Below, in pieces: positions 26,664-35,976 of a stretch of DNA of 64,000 bases. A program made the translations under genes and the position numbers. Within the stretch, counting starts at the first letter, position 1; every line of letters starts with the position of its first letter. The notes beneath the pieces are model-generated. The model was not told the DNA's origin. It saw nothing but the letters and a program-made list of their open reading frames with translations, and ran no database searches. This DNA is from Pseudomonas sp. UBA5706 (GTDB lineage: Bacteria; Pseudomonadota; Gammaproteobacteria; Pseudomonadales; Pseudomonadaceae): NCBI RefSeq assembly GCF_002419965.1, contig NZ_DIHC01000015.1, positions 1-64,000 on the forward strand, written 5' to 3'.

Positions 26664-29414
26664 ATGTTTGCACCTTTGTTAAAAAAACTTTTCGGAAGCA
26701 AGAACGAGCGCGAAGTGAAGCGCATGCTCAAGACGGTTCAATTCGTCAACAGCTTCGAAGAGCAAATGGTGGCCCTTTCGGACGAGCAACTGCGCGCCAA
26801 GACCGAAGAGTTCAAGGCCCGCATAGCCAAAGGTGAGACCCTCGATCAGCTCCTGCCCGAAGCGTTCGCGGTCTGCCGCGAGGCGGGCAAGCGCATCATG
26901 GGGATGCGTCACTTCGACGTTCAGTTGATCGGCGGCATGACGCTGCACGAAGGCATGATCGCCGAGATGCGTACCGGTGAAGGCAAGACCCTGGTCGCGA
27001 CACTGGCGGTCTATCTCAACGCGTTGTCCGGCAAGGGCGTGCACGTTGTAACCGTGAACGACTATCTGGCCCGTCGTGACGCCAACTGGATGCGCCCGCT
27101 GTACGAATTTCTCGGTCTGACCGTAGGCGTCGTCACGCCATTCCAGCCGCCTGAAGAGAAACGCGCCGCCTACGGCTCGGACATTACCTACGGCACCAAC
27201 AACGAATTCGGTTTCGACTACCTGCGCGATAACATGGCCTTCAGCCTGGAAGACAAATTCCAGCGTGAGCTGAATTTCGCCGTGATCGACGAAGTCGACT
27301 CGATCCTCATCGACGAAGCCCGTACCCCGCTGATCATCTCCGGCCAGGCTGAAGACAGCTCCAAGCTGTACACCGAAATCAACAAGCTGATCCCTAAACT
27401 CGAGCAGCACATCGAGGAAGTGGAGGGCGTGGTAACCAAGCAAGGCCACTACACCATCGACGAGAAGTCCCGTCAGGTGGAATTGAATGAGGCCGGTCAC
27501 CAATTCATCGAAGAAATGCTCACCGAAGTCGGCCTGTTGGCCGAAGGCGAGAGTCTGTATTCGGCGCACAACCTGGGGCTGCTGACCCACGTCTATGCCG
27601 GCTTGCGTGCGCACAAGCTGTTCCATCGCAACGTTGAGTACATCGTTCAGGACGGCCAGATTCTGCTCGTTGACGAACACACCGGCCGTACAATGCCTGG
27701 CCGTCGTCTGTCCGAAGGCCTGCACCAGGCGATCGAAGCCAAAGAGCACCTTAACATCCAGGCCGAAAGCCAAACCCTGGCATCAACCACGTTCCAGAAC
27801 TACTTCCGTCTGTACAACAAGCTGTCCGGCATGACCGGCACCGCGGATACCGAAGCGTTCGAGTTCCACCAGATCTACGCCCTGGCCGTAATGGTCATAC
27901 CGCCGAACAAACCGTTGGCGCGTAAGGATTTCAACGATCTGGTGTACCTGACCGCCGAAGAGAAATACCAGGCGATCATCACGGATATCAAGGCGTGTCT
28001 GGCCGAGCAGCGTCCGGTGCTGGTAGGTACTGCGACCATCGAAACCTCTGAGCACATGTCCAACCTGCTGCGCAAGGAAGGCATCGATCACAAGGTTCTG
28101 AACGCAAAATTCCACGAAAAAGAAGCGGAAATCATTGCCCAGGCCGGCCGTCCGGGCGCGCTGACCATCGCTACTAACATGGCCGGTCGTGGTACCGACA
28201 TTCTGTTGGGTGGCAACTGGGAAGTCGAAGTCGCCAGCCTGGAGGATCCGACCTCCGAGCAGATTGCGCAAATCAAGGCCGACTGGCAGAAGCGCCATCA
28301 GCAGGTGATCGAGGCCGGTGGCCTGCACGTTATCGCTTCCGAGCGCCATGAGTCCCGTCGCATCGACAACCAGCTGCGCGGTCGTGCGGGGCGTCAGGGT
28401 GATACCGGCTCCAGCCGTTTCTACCTGTCGCTGGAAGACAGCCTGATGCGCATCTTCGCCTCTGATCGGGTGAAGAACTTCATGAAGGCATTGGGCATGC
28501 AGTCCGGCGAGGCGATCGAGCACCGCATGGTGACTAACGCCATCGAGAAGGCACAACGCAAGGTCGAAGGCCGCAACTTCGACATTCGTAAGCAACTGCT
28601 TGAGTTCGACGACGTTTCCAACGAACAGCGTAAAGTGATCTACCACATGCGTAACAGCCTGCTGGCTGCGACCAATATTGGTGACACCATTGCCGAGTTC
28701 CGTGAAGAAGTGCTGGACGCCACCATCAGCTCGCACATTCCTCCACAGTCCCTGCCAGAACAGTGGGACGTGGCCGGCCTGGAGGCTGCGTTGAGCAGCG
28801 ACTTCGGCGTGAAGCTGCCAATCCAGCAGTGGCTGGACGAAGATGACCACCTGCACGAAGAAAACCTGCGCCCGAAACTCCTGGAAGCCATCATGTCGGC
28901 TTACAACGAGAAAGAAGACCAGGCCAGCGCCGATGCCCTGCGTACCTTCGAGAAGCAGATTCTGCTGCGCGTTCTGGACGATCTGTGGAAAGACCACCTG
29001 TCGACCATGGACCACCTGCGTCACGGTATTCACCTGCGCGGTTACGCTCAGAAAAACCCGAAGCAGGAGTACAAGCGCGAGTCCTTCACCCTGTTTCAGG
29101 AACTGCTAGATTCGATCAAGCGCGACACCATCCGTGTGCTGTCTCACGTTCAGGTTCGTCGCGAAGATCCGGCCGAAGAGGAAGCACGCCTGCGTCGCGA
29201 TGCCGAAGAACTGGCACAACGCATGCAATTTCAGCACGCTGAAGCGCCAGGTCTGGATCAACCGGATGTACTGGCCGAAGGCGGCGAAGACATTGCCGTT
29301 TCAGCAGTCACTGCCTTGTCGCCGGCGCGTAACGACCAGAAGCTGGGGCGTAACGAGCTGTGCTGGTGTGGCTCCGGTAAGAAGTTCAAGCACTGTCACG
29401 GTCAGATCAACTAA
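26664..29414 (+). CDS. secA: Protein translocase ATPase SecA
   Basis: The protein has 916 residues from the ATG at 26664 (MFAPLLKKLFGSKNERE); an in-frame GTG six codons earlier is less likely. MRTGEGKTLVATL (near 102) is Walker A, VIDEVDSILIDEARTPL (near 208) the DEAD-type Walker B, and GRAGRQGDTGSSRFYLS lies in motor domain 2. The C-terminal zinc tail CWCGSGKKFKHCHG binds SecB and lipid. It drives export through SecYEG. Confidence 0.98.
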   Translation: MFAPLLKKLFGSKNEREVKRMLKTVQFVNSFEEQMVALSDEQLRAKTEEFKARIAKGETLDQLLPEAFAVCREAGKRIMGMRHFDVQLIGGMTLHEGMIAEMRTGEGKTLVATLAVYLNALSGKGVHVVTVNDYLARRDANWMRPLYEFLGLTVGVVTPFQPPEEKRAAYGSDITYGTNNEFGFDYLRDNMAFSLEDKFQRELNFAVIDEVDSILIDEARTPLIISGQAEDSSKLYTEINKLIPKLEQHIEEVEGVVTKQGHYTIDEKSRQVELNEAGHQFIEEMLTEVGLLAEGESLYSAHNLGLLTHVYAGLRAHKLFHRNVEYIVQDGQILLVDEHTGRTMPGRRLSEGLHQAIEAKEHLNIQAESQTLASTTFQNYFRLYNKLSGMTGTADTEAFEFHQIYALAVMVIPPNKPLARKDFNDLVYLTAEEKYQAIITDIKACLAEQRPVLVGTATIETSEHMSNLLRKEGIDHKVLNAKFHEKEAEIIAQAGRPGALTIATNMAGRGTDILLGGNWEVEVASLEDPTSEQIAQIKADWQKRHQQVIEAGGLHVIASERHESRRIDNQLRGRAGRQGDTGSSRFYLSLEDSLMRIFASDRVKNFMKALGMQSGEAIEHRMVTNAIEKAQRKVEGRNFDIRKQLLEFDDVSNEQRKVIYHMRNSLLAATNIGDTIAEFREEVLDATISSHIPPQSLPEQWDVAGLEAALSSDFGVKLPIQQWLDEDDHLHEENLRPKLLEAIMSAYNEKEDQASADALRTFEKQILLRVLDDLWKDHLSTMDHLRHGIHLRGYAQKNPKQEYKRESFTLFQELLDSIKRDTIRVLSHVQVRREDPAEEEARLRRDAEELAQRMQFQHAEAPGLDQPDVLAEGGEDIAVSAVTALSPARNDQKLGRNELCWCGSGKKFKHCHGQIN

Positions 29415-29421
29415 CCAGACA

Positions 29422-29563
29422 CTGTGAAAACGACTGCGCTTGACAACAGCACGTCAAAAACAGGCTCGGACTACTCGCTGAGGGTCAGTAAAGCCGAACG
29501 CGGCCCCGATCGCTCCTCGCCTGTTTTTGCCTTGTCTTGCCTATGCTCGTTACGTTTTCACAG
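29422..29563. repeat. Nested inverted repeat between secA and argJ
   Basis: CTGTGAAAACG (29422-29432) is matched perfectly by CGTTTTCACAG (29553-29563). Inside it AAAAACAGGC (29456-29465) is matched by GCCTGTTTTT (29519-29528). The two arms lie about 120 and 53 bases apart and nest, so the transcript could form one long interrupted hairpin upstream of the terminator at 29609-29641. It may be part of a small RNA, the secA 3' end, or a decayed palindromic element. Confidence 0.55.
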
Positions 29564-29608
29564 CGCGTGGGATCGAAAGAGTCATTAATACAACGCCGCG
29601 ACCGGCCC

Positions 29609-29641
29609 CGCCGTCGCGGCGTTTTTCAATCGATTGCGCCG
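29609..29641 (+). terminator. Rho-independent terminator between secA and argJ
   Basis: AACGCCGCGAC pairs with GTCGCGGCGTT across a short loop and is followed by a T-run. The stem starts shortly after the nested inverted repeat and ends about 50 bases before the argJ start, so it separates secA (or a small RNA) from argJ or acts as an argJ leader terminator. Exact edges are approximate. Confidence 0.8.
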
Positions 29642-29690
29642 TACCGGTCACCCGGGTGCACGGCATGAACGTTTTCAAGGAGCGCATTTC

Positions 29691-30908
29691 ATGGCTGTTG
29701 GTCTTGGTCCTCTGCCGACGCTGCACCCAGTCCCCGGTTTCGAACTGGGCATCGCCTCTGCCGGCATCAAGCGCCCTGGGCGCAAAGACGTCGTGGTCAT
29801 GCGCTGCGCCGAAGGCTCCAGCGTCGCGGGCGTGTTTACGTTGAATGCGTTTTGCGCAGCGCCCGTGATTTTGGCCAAGCAACGCGTGCAGGGCACCGTG
29901 CGTTATTTGTTGACCAACACGGGTAACGCCAACGCGGGCACCGGCGAGCCGGGGCTGGTCGCGGCCGAGCGCACCTGCGCCAGACTGGCCGAGATCACTG
30001 GCGTCGAGGCTAGCGCCGTGCTGCCTTTCTCCACGGGCGTGATCGGCGAGCCGTTGCCTGTGGAAAAGATCGAAGGCGCGTTGCAAGCCGCGCTGGATGA
30101 TCTTTCTGTGGATAACTGGGCGGCAGCGGCCACCGGTATCATGACCACTGACACCCTGCCCAAGGGCGCCAGCCGCCAGTTCCAGATCGACGGCGTCACC
30201 GTCACCGTCACCGGCATCAGCAAAGGCGCGGGCATGATCCGTCCGAATATGGCGACCATGCTCGGGTACATTGCCACCGACGCCAAGGTGTCACAGAGCG
30301 TGCTGCAGGACCTGATTCGCGACGGCGCCAATAAGTCGTTCAACCGCATCACCATCGATGGCGACACCTCGACCAACGATTGCTGCATGCTGGTCGCCAC
30401 CGGCCAGGCGAAACTGCCTGAGGTGACCGAAGCCAAGGGCCCGCTGTTCGAAGCGCTGAAAAAAGCCGTGTTCGCCGTCTGCATGGACGTTGCCCAGGCC
30501 ATCGTGCGTGATGGCGAAGGCGCGACCAAGTTCGTGACGGTTGAAGTCAATGGCGGTGGCAATCATCAAGAGTGCCTGGATGTCGGCTACACCGTCGCCC
30601 ACTCGCCGCTGATCAAGACAGCGCTGTTCGCTTCCGATCCGAACTGGGGCCGTATCCTCGCTGCGGTAGGCCGCGCGGGCGTGCCGGATCTGGACGTGAG
30701 CAAGATTGACGTGTTCCTGAGCGGCGTGTGCATTGCCAGCAAGGGCGCCCGCGCCACCACCTACACCGAAGAACAGGGCTCGGCCGTGATGGCCGAAGAA
30801 GAAATCACCATCCGTATCGAGTTGGGCCGCGGCGATTGCAGCGAAACCATCTGGACTACCGATCTGTCCCACGAGTACGTGAAGATCAACGCGGAATACC
30901 GCACCTGA
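29691..30908 (+). CDS. argJ: Bifunctional ornithine acetyltransferase/N-acetylglutamate synthase
   Basis: The protein has 405 residues from the ATG at 29691, which has AAGGAG upstream; a start at 29634 would run through the terminator. GIMTTDTLPK and GMIRPNMATMLGYIATDA are ArgJ signatures, and the proenzyme is self-cleaved before the Thr of ATML, which becomes the nucleophile. It recycles the acetyl group from N-acetylornithine to glutamate in arginine synthesis in the cytoplasm. Confidence 0.96.
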   Translation: MAVGLGPLPTLHPVPGFELGIASAGIKRPGRKDVVVMRCAEGSSVAGVFTLNAFCAAPVILAKQRVQGTVRYLLTNTGNANAGTGEPGLVAAERTCARLAEITGVEASAVLPFSTGVIGEPLPVEKIEGALQAALDDLSVDNWAAAATGIMTTDTLPKGASRQFQIDGVTVTVTGISKGAGMIRPNMATMLGYIATDAKVSQSVLQDLIRDGANKSFNRITIDGDTSTNDCCMLVATGQAKLPEVTEAKGPLFEALKKAVFAVCMDVAQAIVRDGEGATKFVTVEVNGGGNHQECLDVGYTVAHSPLIKTALFASDPNWGRILAAVGRAGVPDLDVSKIDVFLSGVCIASKGARATTYTEEQGSAVMAEEEITIRIELGRGDCSETIWTTDLSHEYVKINAEYRT

Positions 30909-31083
30909 TCGAAGTGCTTGCCGTGGTTTGAGCGCTACTCATTGCTGACCACGGCAACCGCTTGCAGCAACCGGTCTGGCCACGGTGGCGTCTTTGAGAT
31001 TGCCCCCGGCATGCCGGGATGCTGCAAGGTTCGCCTGGATGCGCAATTGCGTTGCGGCAGGCTGTCATAGAGGAAAGTCGAAC

Positions 31084-32028
31084 GTGAAACGAATCCATGT
31101 AGCCGCCGCAGTCATTCGTGGTACTGACGGCAAGGTTCTCATTGCCCGGCGCGCCGATCAGCAGCATCAGGGCGGCTTGTGGGAATTTCCCGGTGGCAAG
31201 GTCGAATCAGGCGAAACCGTCGAAGCGGCCCTGTCTCGCGAGCTGAAGGAGGAGCTGGGCATCGCGGTGACGGCCGCGCGCCCGCTGATCAAGATTAACC
31301 ATGACTACCCGGATAAACAGGTGTTGCTGGATGTCTGGGAAGTCTCGTCGTTTAGCGGCGAGCCACACGGCGCAGAAGGCCAGCCGTTGGCTTGGGTCTC
31401 CAACCGCGAGTTGGCCGAATACGAATTCCCCGCGGCGAATCGGCCAATCGTGGCCGCTGCCCGTTTGCCAGGCGAATACCTGATTACCCCCGATGCGCTG
31501 GAAACCCCTCACTTGCTGCAGGGCATCCAGAAGGCGATCGCAGGTGGTATCAAGCTGGTTCAATTGCGTGCGCCTAACGGTTACGACCCTAAATACCGCG
31601 ACGTTGCAGTGGATGCGGTGGGGCTTTGCGCTGGCAAGGCACAGTTGATGCTCAAAGGGCCTTTGGAGTGGCTAGGGGACTTTCCTGCCGCCGGTTGGCA
31701 CTTGACCGGCGCCCAATTGCGCAAATACGCCAGCAAGGGCCGTCCATTTCCGCAGGACCGCTGGCTGGCCGCCTCTTGTCATAACGCAGAAGAGTTGGTC
31801 CTGGCCGAGCAGATGGGTGTGGACTTCGTCACCCTGTCGCCTGTTCAACCGACTCAGTCTCATCCCGACACACAGGCTCTGGGCTGGGAGTTGGCGCGCG
31901 AATTGATCGACGGGTTCAGCAAGCCCGTTTATCTACTTGGCGGGGTGGGGCCGGCCGAGCGTCAACGTGCCTGGGAGAGTGGCGCGCAGGGTGTAGCGGG
32001 GATTCGGGCGTTTTGGCCGCACGTGTAG
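31084..32028 (+). CDS. Nudix hydrolase (MutT-like) fused to a ThiE-like domain
   Basis: The protein has 314 residues with a GTG start at 31084 preceded by AGAGGAAAG; the frame upstream lacks family features. Residues 1-130 are a Nudix domain with the box GKVESGETVEAALSRELKEELGI (shown as its G-x5-E-x7-REL-x-EE-x-G spacing), like MutT, which clears 8-oxo-dGTP. Residues about 140-314 resemble thiamine-phosphate synthase (TIM barrel: IKLVQLRAP, WHLTGAQL, DFVTLSPVQPTQSH, YLLGGVG). The fusion is common in Pseudomonas; the second domain's activity is unproven. A full thiE gene is expected elsewhere. Confidence 0.9.
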   Translation: MKRIHVAAAVIRGTDGKVLIARRADQQHQGGLWEFPGGKVESGETVEAALSRELKEELGIAVTAARPLIKINHDYPDKQVLLDVWEVSSFSGEPHGAEGQPLAWVSNRELAEYEFPAANRPIVAAARLPGEYLITPDALETPHLLQGIQKAIAGGIKLVQLRAPNGYDPKYRDVAVDAVGLCAGKAQLMLKGPLEWLGDFPAAGWHLTGAQLRKYASKGRPFPQDRWLAASCHNAEELVLAEQMGVDFVTLSPVQPTQSHPDTQALGWELARELIDGFSKPVYLLGGVGPAERQRAWESGAQGVAGIRAFWPHV

Positions 32029-32038
32029 GTGGCGTCTG

Positions 32039-32140
32039 ATTTGTAGAAGCGCGCTTGCCGGCGAAGGGGGGGGCACTCACCGAATGCGTATCTGACCCGG
32101 CCCCATGACCGCAGGCAAGCGGGCACCTGCAGGACGCTTG
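32039..32140. repeat. Degenerate REP-type palindrome
   Basis: TTGTAGAAGCGCGCTTGCCGG near 32040 and GCAGGCAAGCGGGCACCTGCAGG near 32112 are degenerate inverted REP-like sequences of the type scattered between Pseudomonas genes. They lie between the convergent Nudix and adenosyltransferase genes. Confidence 0.4.
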
Positions 32141-32143
32141 CGC

Positions 32144-32722
32144 TCAGTCCGGCTTCTTCGCCGGCACCCACAGAATCTCCGCAACGCCCTGTCTACGCGC
32201 GATGATCCTGGCGGCGACGAACAATAGATCCGACAGACGATTGATATACGCCAAGCCAACTCCGGCCAACGGCTCGCTGGCGTTCAGGTGCTGACAGCGG
32301 CGCTCGGCGCTGCGTGCAAGGCTTCGACAGACGTGGGCCTGGGCGATCAGCGCAGAGCCGCCCGGCAGAATGAAATTCTCCAGTGGCCCCACTTCCTCGT
32401 TCCAGATGTCGATGGCTGCTTCCAGCCGTCCTATTTCCTGCGCATCCAGTGCCTGATATTCCGGCATCGCCAGTTCGCCACCCAGGTCAAATAATCGGTG
32501 CTGACAGGGCGCAAGCACCTCGATGATCTCCTGCAGTGCAGGCGTCGCCTCCACCCATTCCTCGAGGCCCGCTAGCAGCAACCCAAGCTGGCTGTTCAAC
32601 GTATCGACCTCGCCGATGGCCTCGATCCGCGGATGATCCTTGGGCACTCGGCGGCCGTCACCCAAGCCGGTTTCGCCCTTGTCGCCGGTGCGCGTGTAAA
32701 TCTTCGACAAGCGAAATCCCAT
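32144..32722 (-). CDS. PduO-type ATP:cob(I)alamin adenosyltransferase
   Basis: The protein has 192 residues from the ATG at 32722. The N-terminal KIYTRTGDKGETGLGDGRRV is the ATP-binding signature of the PduO family, and RSLARSAERRCQHLN with YINRLSDLLFVAAR is the C-terminal signature. It transfers adenosyl from ATP to cob(I)alamin or its precursor to make coenzyme B12. It lies four bases after the sensor kinase gene and is probably cotranscribed with it. Confidence 0.92.
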   Translation of the reverse strand: MGFRLSKIYTRTGDKGETGLGDGRRVPKDHPRIEAIGEVDTLNSQLGLLLAGLEEWVEATPALQEIIEVLAPCQHRLFDLGGELAMPEYQALDAQEIGRLEAAIDIWNEEVGPLENFILPGGSALIAQAHVCRSLARSAERRCQHLNASEPLAGVGLAYINRLSDLLFVAARIIARRQGVAEILWVPAKKPD

Positions 32723-32726
32723 GGTT

Positions 32727-34787
32727 CTACTCCCGGTCGTTCTGACCAATGATCTGAGGGGGCGGCACGTTAATGGGGTTGCCTGCCAGCGGCAGCCGCA
32801 ACGTGAAACAGGTGCCTTGGCCAAGGGTGGAGTGCACCTCCATCTGGCCCTTGTGATTGTTGGTGATGATGAAGTACGACACCGAGAGTCCCAGCCCGGT
32901 GCCCTGACCAATCTCCTTGGTCGTGAAGAACGGCTCGAAGGTGCGCTTGCGCACGGCTTCGGACATGCCGATGCCGTTATCCTCGACCTGGATTTCCGCC
33001 CACGGCGGGCTCAATCGAGTGCGCAGGATGATACGCCCGGGCTCGGCGTCGTTCTCGCGCTGGTGAATCGCCTGCGCTGCGTTTTTCAGCAGGTTGAGCA
33101 GCACCTGCTCCAGTTCGTTGGCGGTGCCTGGGACCGGGCCGAGCTTGGGATCGAACTGGCGAATGATGTTCTGGCCTTTGAAGTCGAAACCGATGGTCAG
33201 GTCGAAGTCATTGCTGGCGATCTCAACGGCTTGCTCGATGAGCAGCGCCAGATCGCACGGTGCCATCTGCCGATTGCTGCGCCGACTGAAACTGAGCATG
33301 TGGCTGACGATCTTCGCCGCGCGAGCGCCGGCCTGTTGAATGCCGTCGAGCAATTGCGGTACTTCCCGGGCGCAGAGGTACTGGTTCACTGCACTCAGTT
33401 CGATGCCTTCCTCTTGCGCCTGCTCCAGGTTCTTCGGCAGTTCAGGGGACAGGCGGCGCCGGATGTTCTGCACGTTATGCATGATCGCGCCCAGCGGGTT
33501 GTTGATCTCATGGGCCATGCCGGCCGCCAGCCCGCCCACCGAAAGCATCTTTTCGGACTGCACCATCATGTCTTCCAGAGACAACCGTTGAGTGATGTCG
33601 TCGATGCGGATGACCACGCCACGCCCGGCGCCCCCGGTCAGTGGGTAGAACGTCAGTGCGAAGTGGCGGGTCAGCTCGCCCTTGACCCAAGTCACGCGCT
33701 CGATCTTGGTCACCCCGTGGCGTTCAACGGTCTGCTTGATCTGCGGCAAAAACGCCTTCATCGGCGGGAAGGCCAAAAAGATCGGCTGATTGAGCGCCTC
33801 ATCGAGCGGCGTGCCTGAGAGCGCGCCAGCCTCCTGGTTCCATTGCGTGACGTATAGCTGTTCATCGAGCGCGATCAGCGCTGACGGCATGGAATCGATG
33901 ATGCTGTTCAGGTAATTCTGAAAGCCGGTGAGTTTTTTCTCGATCTTGCTACGGACCTGTACCTCCAGCTCCAGCTTGCGGTTGGTGTGGCGGGTTTCTT
34001 CAGCCAATCCCTGAGCCTGGTCATATGCCTCCTGGGAATCATCGCGGGCGCGCTTGAGCTGCTGTTCGCGGGCCTCCATGCGCGAAAGCATGGTGTTGAA
34101 CGCCTCAGCCAGGGAGCCGATTTCATCCTGATTGCCAGGGCTGGCACGCAGGGCGTAATTCTCTTCACGTGTGACGCGACGTGACAAGTCCTCCAACTGG
34201 TAAATCGGCTCGGTAATGAACCTGCGTATTTGCCGCGCCACGCCTGCCCACAGCAATACGCTGAAAATCAGGATGCCCAGGCTTGCCGTCAGCGTGCCGG
34301 TGTAAAACGCAGTCGGCAACTCGCTGCTCGCCACCAGCAACAAATGCCCTGGCGCCTGGCCCGGTCTGGGGATCGGAACCACCTGGGTATTGCGAAACTC
34401 GGTAATCCGCCAGCTTTCCAGATTGCGGTAGTGGTCGGGCAGCCGCAGTTTGTCACCCTGCTGCACCTGCGCCAGCCGGTTACCGTTGCTTTCGTAAACG
34501 GCAGCAGCGCGCAACGGGCCGTAATTTTTCAGCTCCTTGAGCAGCGCCTGAGCATTGTACGGTGATGAGAGCGCCTGTTCGGACAGCCCCGGGTTGCTGA
34601 TCAGGCGGCCAATCGTTTGTAAGGCTTGGGGCGCCATGGCTTCCTGGGAGATGTAGTAGGCGGCGCTGATAAAGGTCAGATTGGCGACCAGCAAGACGGT
34701 GGTCAGCAGGACCAGCAAGGCGGCCAGCAGTTTCTGGCCCACCGGCAGGTTTTCGAGGCGCTGGCGCAATGGCATTGGACGGGTCAC
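32727..34787 (-). CDS. Membrane sensor histidine kinase (HAMP-PAS-HisKA-HATPase)
   Basis: The protein has 686 residues. A first membrane helix (about 18-40) and a second (about 170-190) enclose a periplasmic sensor region. A HAMP domain (about 190-245), a coiled coil, a PAS domain (about 290-400), and a kinase core follow. The phospho-acceptor His is in GMAHEINNPLGA (near 426); ATP-binding motifs are NLLKNAAQAI, DNGIGM and GQGTGLGLSV. No response regulator gene is adjacent, so its partner lies elsewhere. The signal is unknown. Confidence 0.92.
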   Translation of the reverse strand: MTRPMPLRQRLENLPVGQKLLAALLVLLTTVLLVANLTFISAAYYISQEAMAPQALQTIGRLISNPGLSEQALSSPYNAQALLKELKNYGPLRAAAVYESNGNRLAQVQQGDKLRLPDHYRNLESWRITEFRNTQVVPIPRPGQAPGHLLLVASSELPTAFYTGTLTASLGILIFSVLLWAGVARQIRRFITEPIYQLEDLSRRVTREENYALRASPGNQDEIGSLAEAFNTMLSRMEAREQQLKRARDDSQEAYDQAQGLAEETRHTNRKLELEVQVRSKIEKKLTGFQNYLNSIIDSMPSALIALDEQLYVTQWNQEAGALSGTPLDEALNQPIFLAFPPMKAFLPQIKQTVERHGVTKIERVTWVKGELTRHFALTFYPLTGGAGRGVVIRIDDITQRLSLEDMMVQSEKMLSVGGLAAGMAHEINNPLGAIMHNVQNIRRRLSPELPKNLEQAQEEGIELSAVNQYLCAREVPQLLDGIQQAGARAAKIVSHMLSFSRRSNRQMAPCDLALLIEQAVEIASNDFDLTIGFDFKGQNIIRQFDPKLGPVPGTANELEQVLLNLLKNAAQAIHQRENDAEPGRIILRTRLSPPWAEIQVEDNGIGMSEAVRKRTFEPFFTTKEIGQGTGLGLSVSYFIITNNHKGQMEVHSTLGQGTCFTLRLPLAGNPINVPPPQIIGQNDRE

Positions 34788-34883
34788 TGGCAGATGAGGA
34801 GCAAGCAGGTTAGCGCTGTTCCGGTCCAGAGCAAACCCGCGATGTAAAACGCGCGCAGGGCGGGGAATCCAAGAGCGGTGTAT

Positions 34884-35804
34884 CTAGTCGCTCGATAGCC
34901 CTTTGGCTTCAAGGTACTCGATCAACTGCTGGCGGAGTCGGTTCAAGAGAGGTGCCTGAAGGCCGTGACGCGCAGCCGTGGCGCAAAGGTAACCCAGCAG
35001 ATAACTGATTTCGGTTCTGCGACCCTGGGCTACGTCTTGATACATCGACGAGTAATTGGCCGCCGTGGCCTCGATTACCTGCTTCACTTCTTCATGCAGT
35101 CCCAGCGCAGCCTGTGGCTGGCCGCAGCGATCGAGCACGGTCACCAATTCGTCGCACAGCGCTGTGACTGCGTGCGAGTGGGCCTGCAACTCGCCGTTTC
35201 GGCAGGCATGCAACACGGTCAGCGGGTTGATTGCGCAGTTCAGTGCCAGCTTGCGCCACAAGCGCTCGAGGATAGTCGGGGTCCATTGGTGCGGGATACC
35301 GGCTGCTGCGAGCTCATTAAGCCACACCGGGGCAGGGCGCTGCTGAACGTCGCCGAGCCAGTTATCCCCTTTGCCCGCCAGGACCACGCTGAAGTCATCA
35401 TCCCGGTACGCTCCTTCGGTACTGGAGATGAACGTGCAGCGTGCGTGCGACAGCAGGGCGGCAACGGCCTGCTGACTGCCCAAGCCATTCTGTAGCAGGA
35501 GCACGTCGGCACCGGGTGCCAGGCGTGAAGCGATCCCTGCGACTGCACGCTCGGCGTCGTAGGCCTTGCAGGCGACCAGCAGCCGCTCGATGGGCAGCGG
35601 ATCGCTGCCGGTCTGTGCCGAAATATCGAACGTGCGCCGCAGGCCTTGCTCGCCCAGCGTCAGCCCGCCTTTGGCGTTGTAGGCTTGCAAGCGCGTTTCA
35701 TCGCGAAGAATCAGCCGCACCGGCAACCCGGCGCGCGCCAGCCTTGCAGCCCACAGGCTGCCGAGACTGCCTGCGCCGAGTACATGCCAAAGGGTGGACG
35801 TCAC
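34884..35804 (-). CDS. panE: 2-dehydropantoate 2-reductase
   Basis: The protein has 306 residues with a GTG start at 35804. The N-terminal Rossmann motif WHVLGAGSLGSLWAARLA (GxGxxG) binds NADPH. ACKAYDAERAV, LLLQNGLGS and WRKLALNCAINPLTVLH are ketopantoate reductase signatures, including the catalytic Lys region. PanE reduces ketopantoate to pantoate in pantothenate and CoA synthesis. It is divergent from yajQ. The ribosome binding site is weak. Confidence 0.93.
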   Translation of the reverse strand: MTSTLWHVLGAGSLGSLWAARLARAGLPVRLILRDETRLQAYNAKGGLTLGEQGLRRTFDISAQTGSDPLPIERLLVACKAYDAERAVAGIASRLAPGADVLLLQNGLGSQQAVAALLSHARCTFISSTEGAYRDDDFSVVLAGKGDNWLGDVQQRPAPVWLNELAAAGIPHQWTPTILERLWRKLALNCAINPLTVLHACRNGELQAHSHAVTALCDELVTVLDRCGQPQAALGLHEEVKQVIEATAANYSSMYQDVAQGRRTEISYLLGYLCATAARHGLQAPLLNRLRQQLIEYLEAKGLSSD

Positions 35805-35976
35805 AGAGCATGACGCCGCAGGTCGTCGAGCCGTGAAGAAAAGGAAAACGAAAACGACATCGCAGGCTCACATGAACAGAGGAAAAGTCTCGTTATAATG
35901 ACCGGGCTTTCATACCGTCAAGTCAGGCGTGCTGCATCTACATGTCGAGCTGCGCCGTATCAATTGGAGAATTTAC

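Noticed and set aside
27783..29033. A 416-codon minus-strand open frame opposite secA
   Set aside because: Fully antisense to secA with His/Gln/Val-rich shadow composition and no recognisable family.
32721..33818. A 365-codon plus-strand open frame opposite the sensor kinase gene
   Set aside because: Antisense shadow; the minus-strand frame carries a complete set of kinase motifs.
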